The notes beneath the pieces are model-generated. The model saw only the letters and a program-made list of their open reading frames with translations. It did not search any database and was not told the origin of the DNA. 64,000 nt of DNA from Tenggerimyces sp963762635 (GTDB taxonomy: Bacteria > Actinomycetota > Actinomycetes > Propionibacteriales > Actinopolymorphaceae): assembly GCA_963762635.1 (NCBI GenBank), contig CAVXLQ010000004.1:372001-436000 (forward strand), given 5' to 3'. The position numbers and the translations under genes were made by a program. Below are positions 1 to 7,059 of the stretch, in pieces. The number at the start of each line of letters is the position of its first letter. The first letter of the stretch is position 1.

Positions 1-236
1 CCGCCGAACGCCTCCGCCGTCTGGTCGACGGCAGCGGCAGGTCCGTCCGGCTCCATCAGGTCGGTGGCGATGTGCAGGAGTGAGGGCCCAGCGAGGGCGG
101 CGAGCTCCGGGGACTCCTTCCGGGATACCGCGGCCACGCGCGCTCCCTCCTCGAGCAGTGTGCGCGTGATCGCGAGGCCGATGCCCTTCGAGGCACCGGT
201 CACGAGCGCGACCTGCGAGGTCAGCCGGAGGTCCAT
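1..236 (-). CDS. SDR family oxidoreductase, N-terminal part (runs off the left edge)
   Basis: The reverse strand reads from an ATG at 236 to the window edge without a stop, giving about 78 residues that begin MDLRLTSQVALVTGASKGIG. The TGASKGIG segment is the Rossmann NAD(P)-binding glycine motif of classical short-chain dehydrogenases, followed by the expected second-strand region (GARVAAVSRK). A GGAAAGGAAG ribosome-binding site sits just upstream of the ATG. The catalytic Ser-Tyr-Lys part lies outside the window, so substrate and full length cannot be judged. It is transcribed away from the secreted-protein gene at 547. Confidence 0.85.
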   Translation of the reverse strand, partial: MDLRLTSQVALVTGASKGIGLAITRTLLEEGARVAAVSRKESPELAALAGPSLLHIATDLMEPDGPAAAVDQTAEAFG

Positions 237-546
237 GAGCTTCCTTTCCATCGGTGGTTGATTCGGATTCCAGCGTCTCCCGCCCCGGAGCAGCGGGCTG
301 GCGGGAATCGGACCCCTCGTTCCGCGCCGGGACCCCGTTACGTCACAAAGTGTTTATGACGACCAAATCGCCCGAAGTCCCGATATTTTTGACATGCAGT
401 AACAGCCCGACTACCGTCTGGCACTCAGCGATCGCACGTTGTCGCTGAATCGGGGCCCAGCGGGACCTCCGACGCCGCTCGGTCCTCGACAAAACACCGG
501 TGTAACAGCTCTCGACTGCAGTCGAGAGCACAACGAAAGGACGAGT
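237..546. other. Divergent intergenic region between the SDR gene and the secreted-protein gene
   Basis: About 310 nt hold the promoters of two divergent genes. The middle (340-410) is AT-richer than its surroundings. A perfect 22-bp palindrome lies at 508-529, just before the rightward gene (listed separately). I see no convincing open reading frame. Confidence 0.6.
508..529. promoter_or_regulatory. Perfect 22-bp palindrome upstream of the secreted-protein gene
   Basis: Positions 508-518 (GCTCTCGACTG) are exactly mirrored by 519-529. The site ends 17 nt before the GTG start at 547 and about 5 nt before the AAAGGA ribosome-binding site. It could be a dimeric repressor operator or a hairpin in the 5' leader; the sequence alone does not decide. 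Confidence 0.5.
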
Positions 547-1047
547 GTGCACATGCACAAGGGCGCACGCAGGCTCATCTCCGTGCTCGCCGCCGCGAGC
601 GCAGTCGTGGCTTTGAGCGCTGCTCCGGCGCTGGCCCGCCCGGTCGACGCTCCCGTCGCCGCGACGGGCCTCTCCGACACCTCGGAGAAGGCATGGGATC
701 TGTGGAACGAGGGCGGCTGCCTGGTTGGCGAGGGCGCTGCCCAGCTGATCTCGGCCGCATATGTAGGCGCGCCGTTCATCGCGCGTGACTTCCTGGAGGG
801 CAAGAAGCACCTCTCCGAGCCTTCTGAGCTGGCTTGGCTCACCTGGAACGAGGGTGGCGGCAAGCTCGGCCAGGGCGCTGCTCAGCTGGTGAGCTCGGCC
901 TACGTCGGCGCGCCGTTCATCGCGCTGGACTTCTTCAAGGCGTCCCTCGACGCTGCCGCGCCGGAAGGTGCGGAGTGGAAGAGCTGGAACGAGCTCAGCC
1001 CCGAGGAGCAGGAGTTCATCGGGTACGAGTGCGGCTACATCTTCTAA
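547..1047 (+). CDS. Small secreted protein with a tandem internal duplication, function unknown
   Basis: The 166-residue product starts with a Sec signal peptide (basic MHKGARR, then a hydrophobic alanine-rich stretch ending near ALARP). The mature part has two near-identical blocks. Each contains W-x2-WNEGG, then a Gly-rich G-GAAQL(I/V)S segment, then AAYVGAPFIA or SAYVGAPFIA and RDF or LDF. A third partial unit (WKSWNELSPEEQEF) and two late residues CGYIF follow. Two Cys occur (CLVGEG and YECGYIF) and could pair. Start GTG 547 is preferred because AAAGGA lies 6 nt upstream; ATG 553 is the alternative. I recognise no family. A strong terminator follows. Confidence 0.8.
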   Translation: MHMHKGARRLISVLAAASAVVALSAAPALARPVDAPVAATGLSDTSEKAWDLWNEGGCLVGEGAAQLISAAYVGAPFIARDFLEGKKHLSEPSELAWLTWNEGGGKLGQGAAQLVSSAYVGAPFIALDFFKASLDAAAPEGAEWKSWNELSPEEQEFIGYECGYIF

Positions 1048-1082
1048 GAGGTAGCTCAACCCGTAACACCTGAAACACCTGT

Positions 1083-1116
1083 AGAGGGGCATCCCGGGCG
1101 ACCGGGGTGCCCCTCT
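1083..1116 (+). terminator. Rho-independent-type hairpin after the secreted-protein gene
   Basis: A 15-bp stem (1083-1097 with 1102-1116, one G-T pair) closes a GCGA tetraloop and is followed by TCTTCTC. It lies 36 nt after the stop codon at 1047. Confidence 0.8.
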
Positions 1117-1203
1117 TCTCTGTGACCGAACGGCTTGACCCCGCCCCTGGGGCAGACTCCACGATGAGGCGCGTTCACCACAGCACAAGGAAGGACGCGT
1201 ACC

Positions 1204-1680
1204 GTGCCCGAGATCATCGAACGGCCCGAACAGCCGTACCTCTTCATCCCCGCCAGCGTCACCATGCAGACGATCGGCCCGACGATCCCGCGGCTCCACG
1301 GCGAGCTGTTCGCCTGGTTCGGCCTACAAGGCATCGAGCCGGTCGGCGCGCCGTTCGTGAAGTACAACCTGATCGACATGATGCGCGAGCTCGAGATCGA
1401 GATCGGCCTCCCGGTCGCCACGCCCGGAGAGGGCGACGAACGCGTGAAGGCCGGCACGCTGCCCGGCGGCAAGTACGCGCAGCTCCTGCACGTCGGGCAC
1501 CCGAGCACGCTGGTCGACGCGACCGGTTCGCTGCTCGACTGGGCCGCTGAGCAGGGCCTCGAATGGGACGCCGAGGGCGACCGGTGGGCCGCTCGCCTGG
1601 AGATCTACCACGACGACCCGGACGTCCAGCCGGACCTGAACAAGTGGGAGACCGAGCTCGCGTTCCGGCTCGCCCAGTAG
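1204..1680 (+). CDS. GyrI-like small-molecule-binding domain protein
   Basis: The 158-residue protein begins at GTG 1204, preceded by AAGGAAGGA. It looks like a single GyrI/AraC effector-binding domain: an early beta strand with ASVTMQTI, a helix with HGELFAWFG, then PVGAPFVKYN, LEIEIGLPV, the GTLPGGKYAQLLHVG strand typical of the family, and an acidic LEIYHDDP near the end. No DNA-binding domain is attached, so it is more likely a stand-alone ligand-binding or hydrolase-type member than a regulator. It stands alone, with a terminator upstream and a 320-nt gap downstream. Confidence 0.75.
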   Translation: MPEIIERPEQPYLFIPASVTMQTIGPTIPRLHGELFAWFGLQGIEPVGAPFVKYNLIDMMRELEIEIGLPVATPGEGDERVKAGTLPGGKYAQLLHVGHPSTLVDATGSLLDWAAEQGLEWDAEGDRWAARLEIYHDDPDVQPDLNKWETELAFRLAQ

Positions 1681-2000
1681 CGCGACTCGCCAGGCGCAAA
1701 AGATCTAGAAAGAATCTTCGCGGACTCGCGTCACCATTCGACTACCGCCGTGTCTGTGCCGGCGGGGGTGTCCGGAACTCCCGCTCCGTGGGAGCTCCCA
1801 GCGGCTGGCCCGTTCTCGCGATCCATGCTTCCCGGCCATGGTTCGTGACGTCCCGCGGGCCAGCCGCCGCTCATCACGCCATGAAGTTGTATGCGCTCGG
1901 TGTCAGGAAACCGTTGCCGTCTGTGGTCGGAGGCGTCTAACGTGACGTCGCTGAGGGGAAAAGCAGTGGGCCGGCCGAGTTGTGTGTCTGGGGGGAGTGG
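1681..2000. other. Intergenic region upstream of the sigma-factor fusion gene
   Basis: The stretch has one AT-rich patch (about 1698-1722, AAAAGATCTAGAAAGAATCT) in otherwise GC-rich DNA. It presumably holds the promoter of the gene at 2001. I could not assign -35/-10 boxes, and no open frame here has coding character. Confidence 0.5.
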
Positions 2001-3788
2001 ATGACGAGCGATCGATCCGATCGTGAGTTGCTCGACCTTCTGCGCGCCGGTGACGAAGACGCCTACGGAGAGTTGTGGGAACGCCATCATCCGGCTGCGC
2101 TGCGTGCTGCCCGGCAGTTCGATCACAGCACAGAGGCCGAGGACATCGCGGCGGAAGCATTCGCTCGCGTGCTGGACGCCGTCCGGCACGGGAACGGGCC
2201 AACGGAGGCGTTTCGCGCGTACCTGCTTCGTGCCGTGTCGCGGATCGCGCAGAACTCCGCGAGAACTCGCCGTCGCACGGTGGTCTCCGATGACGAGGTC
2301 TTACTGGACGAACCGGTCGTTCCGGACGATCCGGCCGTCGAGGCGTTGGACCAGCACTACATCGCGCGCGCGTACGAACGGCTGACCCAACCGCAGCGCG
2401 AGATCCTCTGGTACGTCGAGGTCGAGCGAACGCCGACCAAGGACGCCGCGGTGCTGATGGGCATGACCGCGAACGCGGCGGCCGCGATGGCCGGCCGCGC
2501 CCGCGAGGCGCTGCGACGCGAGTACCTGCAGACGCACATCCAGCAGCTGGGTGAGAACGCGGACTGCCAGCAGACTCTGGACCGGCTGGGCCGGTACGTC
2601 CGTGACTCGCTCTCGCGGCTGCAGCGCCGTTCGGTCGACCGGCACCTGCGCAAGTGCGCGTCGTGCTCGCTCGCGTTGGCCGAGCTGCGCGACGTCGGCG
2701 CGACGCTGCGCGCGGTGCTCGGGCCGTTGGTCCTGGGCCCGGTCGCGGTGACGTACCTCGCGCTCGCCTCCGAGGGCGGCAAGCTCGGCGCGCTGGCTCT
2801 CGTTCCGCCGGACGGTGGTGCTGCCGCGGGTGCCGCGGCCGGCGCCGGCTCGCCCGGCGGTGGTGGCGGAGGCGGTGGAGGATCTGGCCCGCCGCCCGCG
2901 CAGGCGATCGCGATCGCCGCGGGTGTCGCCGTGGTCGTCGCGGGCATCGCGGCGGCCGCCGTCCTCACCTCCGGCAACGGTCCCAAGACGCCAGGCCCGG
3001 GTCCGGCGGCGATCGCGCCGGCCGATCCGGGTCAGCCGAACGAGCCGGCGCCGCAGCCGAACGACCCGGCACCGAACCCGCCGAACCCGCCGAAGCCGCC
3101 CGCGCCGGCACCGTCGGACTCGGAGGAGCCTTCGGAGCAGGCGCCCGGCGAGGAGCGGCCGCCCGACCAGCAACCGTCGCCGGACGACCCGCCGGACCCG
3201 TCGCAGCCGCCGCCTCCGACGCCGTCGCCCAGCGACCCGGCGCCGCAGCCGACACCCACCCCCACGGACCCGGTGCCGTCGCCCACGGACCCGGCGCCCT
3301 CGCCGTCTCCGAGCGACCCCGAGCCGAGCCCGTCGCCGACGGTCAAGCCACCGCCGCCTCCACCACCGCCGCCTCCGCCACCCCCTCCGCCGCCGGAGGA
3401 CCTGGTCGTCGGTGGGCAGCAGCTGACGGACTCGCCGTGGGAGGACAAGTACGGGCACGACTTCGTGGTCGCGCGAGCGCGTGGAGCCAGGCCGGGCGCG
3501 AAGCTCAAGCTGACGGTCGCCGGCCCGACGCTGCTCACGTACATGTCGCCGCCGAGCGGCTCGATCCCCGCTGAGCCACCGATGGACAACGACGGGCAGT
3601 GGAGCTGCTCGGCGTTCGGGCTGCTGGTGCCGAACGGCTACGTCTGCGAGGGCAAGGCCGACAGTGACGGCCGGGCACTGGTCGCGATCGAGACCAAGCG
3701 GCTGCTGGACGGCATCCCGTTCCGGGTCAAGGTCACGGTCGAGAGCACGACCGACGAGGCCAGCACCCGCGTCCCCGTGGACGACTAG
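2001..3788 (+). CDS. ECF-type sigma factor fused to a zinc-finger anti-sigma-like domain, TM segment and proline-rich extracellular tail
   Basis: The 595-residue chain has five parts. Residues 1-90 are a sigma-70 region 2 (LLRAGDEDAYGELWERH, then EAEDIAAEAFARV). Residues 110-185 are region 4 (LTQPQREILWYVEVE, helix-turn-helix with TANAAAAMAGRAREAL). Residues 205-235 carry a zf-HC2-like HLRKCASC motif typical of ZAS anti-sigma factors. A hydrophobic stretch at about 300-322 is a likely membrane helix. The outer part is Pro/Ser/Asp-rich with 16 consecutive prolines near 3349-3396, then a roughly 120-residue globular end with two Cys (WSCSAF, YVCEGK). The ATG at 2001 is preferred over an in-frame TTG at 1980. 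One polypeptide would carry both sigma and anti-sigma functions (inference). Confidence 0.8.
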   Translation: MTSDRSDRELLDLLRAGDEDAYGELWERHHPAALRAARQFDHSTEAEDIAAEAFARVLDAVRHGNGPTEAFRAYLLRAVSRIAQNSARTRRRTVVSDDEVLLDEPVVPDDPAVEALDQHYIARAYERLTQPQREILWYVEVERTPTKDAAVLMGMTANAAAAMAGRAREALRREYLQTHIQQLGENADCQQTLDRLGRYVRDSLSRLQRRSVDRHLRKCASCSLALAELRDVGATLRAVLGPLVLGPVAVTYLALASEGGKLGALALVPPDGGAAAGAAAGAGSPGGGGGGGGGSGPPPAQAIAIAAGVAVVVAGIAAAAVLTSGNGPKTPGPGPAAIAPADPGQPNEPAPQPNDPAPNPPNPPKPPAPAPSDSEEPSEQAPGEERPPDQQPSPDDPPDPSQPPPPTPSPSDPAPQPTPTPTDPVPSPTDPAPSPSPSDPEPSPSPTVKPPPPPPPPPPPPPPPPEDLVVGGQQLTDSPWEDKYGHDFVVARARGARPGAKLKLTVAGPTLLTYMSPPSGSIPAEPPMDNDGQWSCSAFGLLVPNGYVCEGKADSDGRALVAIETKRLLDGIPFRVKVTVESTTDEASTRVPVDD

Positions 3789-3823
3789 CCCACGAGCCCG
3801 ACCCGATGCCGCCGCCCCGCGCG

Positions 3824-3898
3824 GTGATCATGATCGTGATCGTGAAGCGAAACCGGCGTATACGACCGGTCTGGCTTCATGATCACCGACATGATCAC
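3824..3898. repeat. Nested palindromic intergenic element, copy 1 (75 bp)
   Basis: The element is an imperfect inverted repeat centred near 3861. Each arm starts with two 12-nt units related to GTGATCATGNNN, then AAGC(C/G)A(G/A)ACCGG. It lies between convergent genes, 35 nt after the sigma-fusion stop and 2 nt past the TAG (reverse CTA at 3901) of the TrmB-like gene. It matches the copies at 10818 and 27870. It could fold as a bidirectional terminator on either transcript. Confidence 0.85.
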
Positions 3899-3900
3899 GG

Positions 3901-5004
3901 CTAGCCCGCCAGCCCGAGCGGAACGGGGTCGGGCGGGAGCAGCCGGAAGCCCACGCCGCGAACGGGGCCGACGCGCAACGTCACGTCGGCCTCGCGCAGT
4001 TTCGCCCGCAGCCGCTTCACGACCGACTGCACGGCGGCCGGGCCGACGTAGTGGCCGTCCCACGCGCGAGCGTGCAGCTGCTCGTACGTCCACACCTTGC
4101 CGAGCCGGCCGGCCAGGCAGTCGAGGACGAGCAGCTCGCGCGTGGTCAACGGCAGCGGTACGCCGAACCAGGACGCCTCGTGTGCGGACGGGTCGACGAC
4201 CAGCCCGTCGCCCCGCCGCCGGCCAGACGGCGCGGGCAGGGCCTCGGACGCGACCCACAACGTCTCGAACAGCATCCCCAACGCGGCCGCCAGCTCGCGG
4301 TTGCGCACGATGATCGCCACGACGCCGGCAACGCCGGGGGTGACCATCGGCATCACGACGTTGCAGCCGTCGAACAGCGCGAACTTCATCGGCAGCTCGC
4401 CGGGATAGACCTTCGCCTGCTCGCCGGACGCGATCCAGGACGAGAGGCGGCCGCCGATCGCGGGATCGTCGAGCACGGTCTGGTCGTAGATGGCGCGTGC
4501 CCGTACGCCACGACGCAGCGCGGCGACCTCGCCGGCGTTCGACCCGCCGACCTGGATCGGGCCGCGGACGACGATGTCGATCGACTCGCGCGCCTCCGCC
4601 TGCAACCGCTCGAACCGTTCGCCGATCAGCTTCGGCGTCCGCAGGATCTCGACGATCTCGCCCTCGTCGGCGCCGGCGTGCTTCGCGTAGAGCTCGGCGA
4701 GCTCGGGCAGGGCCGCCTCGACGTGCCGCTCCCGCGAAGCGAGCTCGGCGCGGGACCGGTCCAGCAGCCGTTGCAGCGCGTCGTCCGGGCGCAGCGCATG
4801 GTACCGGCTGTTGTAGCCGGCGCCGGCCTCGATCAGGCCCTGGTCGACGAGCGAGCGCAGGATCAGGTACACGTTCGACCGCGCGGTGCCGGTGCGGTCG
4901 GCGATGGTCGCCGCGGCGAGCGGCGACTGGGTCAGCAGGCAGTGATAGACGCGGGCCTCGGTCTTCGACAGACCCAGCTGCTCGAGCATGGCTTCGGGTT
5001 CCAC
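3901..5004 (-). CDS. TrmB-like transcriptional regulator with an OmpR-type C-terminal winged helix
   Basis: The 367-residue protein starts at GTG 5004, with GGAGAA 7 nt upstream. Residues about 1-75 are a TrmB winged helix (LGLSKTEARVYHCLLTQSP, then GTARSNVYLILRSLVDQGLI). The middle (about 110-250) resembles the phospholipase-D-like effector domain of TrmB proteins (EIVEILRTPKLIGERF, KVYPGELPMKFALFDG). The end (about 290-360) is an OmpR/PhoB-type DNA-binding domain (TTRELLVLDCLA, AAVQSVVKRLRAKLRE, VRGVGFRL). Actinobacterial relatives I recall usually end in a LuxR helix-turn-helix, so this ending is unusual. It is divergent from the subtilase gene and may control it. Confidence 0.8.
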   Translation of the reverse strand: MEPEAMLEQLGLSKTEARVYHCLLTQSPLAAATIADRTGTARSNVYLILRSLVDQGLIEAGAGYNSRYHALRPDDALQRLLDRSRAELASRERHVEAALPELAELYAKHAGADEGEIVEILRTPKLIGERFERLQAEARESIDIVVRGPIQVGGSNAGEVAALRRGVRARAIYDQTVLDDPAIGGRLSSWIASGEQAKVYPGELPMKFALFDGCNVVMPMVTPGVAGVVAIIVRNRELAAALGMLFETLWVASEALPAPSGRRRGDGLVVDPSAHEASWFGVPLPLTTRELLVLDCLAGRLGKVWTYEQLHARAWDGHYVGPAAVQSVVKRLRAKLREADVTLRVGPVRGVGFRLLPPDPVPLGLAG

Positions 5005-5160
5005 AACACGTTCTCCAGTCGTTGGACGACATATTCCGTCGAAGCGCATCGACCAGCCCAGGCCTCTAGCCGGATATGGCCAGCGCTGCACCGAATCTGC
5101 CCACGAAGCGCTCCGGTTGCTGCCCAGGTCCTCGCCTAGGTTCGCCGCGGGAGGGCACAC

Positions 5161-7059
5161 ATGAGCTGGATGTGGGTACGTCGCGCGCTCGTCGCGAGCG
5201 TCGCTTTGGCCATCGCCGCCACCACGATGGTCGGCACCGCTCAGGCGGGCGAGGAGAAGATCCGCCCGAAGCTGCGGCAGCAGCTCGCGGCGGAGGAACG
5301 CGGTGACTTCTGGGTGCGGTTCGCCGATCGCGCCGACCTGTCGGCCGCCACGCGGACGAGCGACTGGAACGCGCGCGGCACGCTCGTCGCCCGAGCGCTC
5401 CGCGAAACCGCCGCGCAGAGCCAGACCGCCGTACGGAAGCGGCTCGACGGCGCCGGGGTGCGGTACGACGCGTACTGGGCGACGAACGCGATCTTCGTCC
5501 GCGACGGCAGCGAACGGCTCGCGGCCGACCTCGCCGCGCGGCCCGAGGTGGACGCGCTCTACGCGCCCGTCGCGTACGAGCTGCCCAAGCCGATCCCCGG
5601 CAAGCAGGTGCGCGAGGTCGAGTCGGTCGAGTGGGGCATCGCGAACATCCGCGCGAACGACGTCTGGCAGCAGTACGGCGTCACCGGCGACGGCATGACG
5701 GTCGCGAGCATCGACAGCGGCGTGCAGTACGACCATCCCGCGCTCGTCCGCCAGTACCGAGGCAACCTCGGCAACGGCGCGTTCGACCACGACTACAACT
5801 GGTTCGACGCCGCCGGCCTGTGCGCCGACGCGCCCTGCGACGACCACGGGCACGGCACGCACACGATGGGAACGATGGTCGGGGACGACGGTGCGGGCAA
5901 CCAGATCGGCGTCGCGCCGGGCGTCCGGTGGATCGCGGCGAACGGATGCTGCCCGAGCGACGACGCGCTCATCGCGTCCGGGCAATGGATGCTCGAGCCG
6001 ACCGATCTCACCGGCCAGCTTCCCGATGCCAGCAAGCGGCCGAACATCATCAACAACTCCTGGGGAACGACCGTCCCGTCGGACGACCCGTTCATGGAGG
6101 ACGTCTCCGCGGCCTGGGTCGCGTCCGGGATCTTCGCCGTGTGGGCGAACGGCAACAACGCTCCGGGCTGCCGTACGACCGCCTCGCCGGGCAGCCGAAC
6201 CGTCAACTACTCGGCGGGCGCGTACGACGAGAACAACGCGATCGCCTCGTTCTCCAGCCGCGGCTTCGGCCAGGACGGCGAGATCAAGCCGAACCTGTCC
6301 GCGCCGGGTGTGAACGTCCGTTCCTCCTATCCCGGTGGGGGATACGTGAGCATGGACGGGACGTCGATGGCGACGCCGCACGTCGCTGGCGCCATCGCGC
6401 TGCTGTGGTCGGCGGCGCCCGAGCTCGTCGGCGACGTGGCAGGGACTCGAGCGCTGCTGGACGGGACGGCTGTCGACACACCGTCCGACGAGTGCGACGG
6501 GACGCCCGCGGACAACAACGTCTTCGGCGAAGGCCGGTTGGATGCTTTGGCCTTGCTGGACGCGGCGAACGTCGCCGAGACGGGCACGTTCGCGGCGTCC
6601 GTCACGAGCGGTGACGCACCGCTGGGCGGTGCTCGGGTGCGCGTCGTCGGGCCGGTTACGCGCGAGCGGGTGACGGGCGCCGACGGAAGGTACGCGTTGC
6701 CGTTGCCGGCGGGCGACTACACCGTGACCGTGTCGGCGTTCGGTCATGCCACGCAGGTCGCCCCGGTACGGGTGGTCGTCGGCCAGACCGTCTCGCGCTC
6801 GTTCGCGCTGGCGGCTTCCCCGACGGTCAAGGTGAGCGGGCGGATCACGGATGGCAGCGGGCAGGGATGGCCCTTGCACGCAACGGTTTCGGTGCCGGGC
6901 ACTCCCGTCAAGCCGATCCTGACGAGATCCCGCGGACGGCCGGTACAGCCTGACGGTGCCGGCGGGCGCGACCTACACACTGCGCGTCTCGTCCGAGTAC
7001 GGCGGTTACCGTGCGGTCGCCGAGGAGGTCGTGGTCGGCAGTCGCAACCTGACGCGTGA
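5161..7059 (+). CDS. Secreted S8 (subtilisin-like) serine peptidase, 5' part of a frameshifted gene
   Basis: The ATG at 5161 follows GGGAGGG. A signal peptide (VRRALVASVALAIAATTMV, then AQA) leads into a propeptide-like region. The catalytic triad is visible: Asp185 in VASIDSGV, His231 in HGHGTHTMG, Ser402 in DGTSMATPHVAG, with the oxyanion Asn in IINNSWGTT. A carboxypeptidase-regulatory-like beta domain follows (GADGRYALPLPAGDYTVTV). Near 6922-6925 one extra base (ACGAGATCC where ACGGATCC would keep frame) switches the reading frame, and the rest of this ORF to 7059 is out-of-frame noise. The true continuation is the ORF ending at 9130. Either the genome encodes a truncated but catalytically complete protease, or the indel is a sequence error. 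Confidence 0.8.
   Translation: MSWMWVRRALVASVALAIAATTMVGTAQAGEEKIRPKLRQQLAAEERGDFWVRFADRADLSAATRTSDWNARGTLVARALRETAAQSQTAVRKRLDGAGVRYDAYWATNAIFVRDGSERLAADLAARPEVDALYAPVAYELPKPIPGKQVREVESVEWGIANIRANDVWQQYGVTGDGMTVASIDSGVQYDHPALVRQYRGNLGNGAFDHDYNWFDAAGLCADAPCDDHGHGTHTMGTMVGDDGAGNQIGVAPGVRWIAANGCCPSDDALIASGQWMLEPTDLTGQLPDASKRPNIINNSWGTTVPSDDPFMEDVSAAWVASGIFAVWANGNNAPGCRTTASPGSRTVNYSAGAYDENNAIASFSSRGFGQDGEIKPNLSAPGVNVRSSYPGGGYVSMDGTSMATPHVAGAIALLWSAAPELVGDVAGTRALLDGTAVDTPSDECDGTPADNNVFGEGRLDALALLDAANVAETGTFAASVTSGDAPLGGARVRVVGPVTRERVTGADGRYALPLPAGDYTVTVSAFGHATQVAPVRVVVGQTVSRSFALAASPTVKVSGRITDGSGQGWPLHATVSVPGTPVKPILTRSRGRPVQPDGAGGRDLHTARLVRVRRLPCGRRGGRGRQSQPDA

Noticed and set aside
5005..6879. 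Upstream extension of the TrmB-like reading frame to 992 codons
   Set aside because: It overlaps the subtilase on the other strand. A proper GTG with GGAGAA lies at 5004, and the extension has shadow composition.
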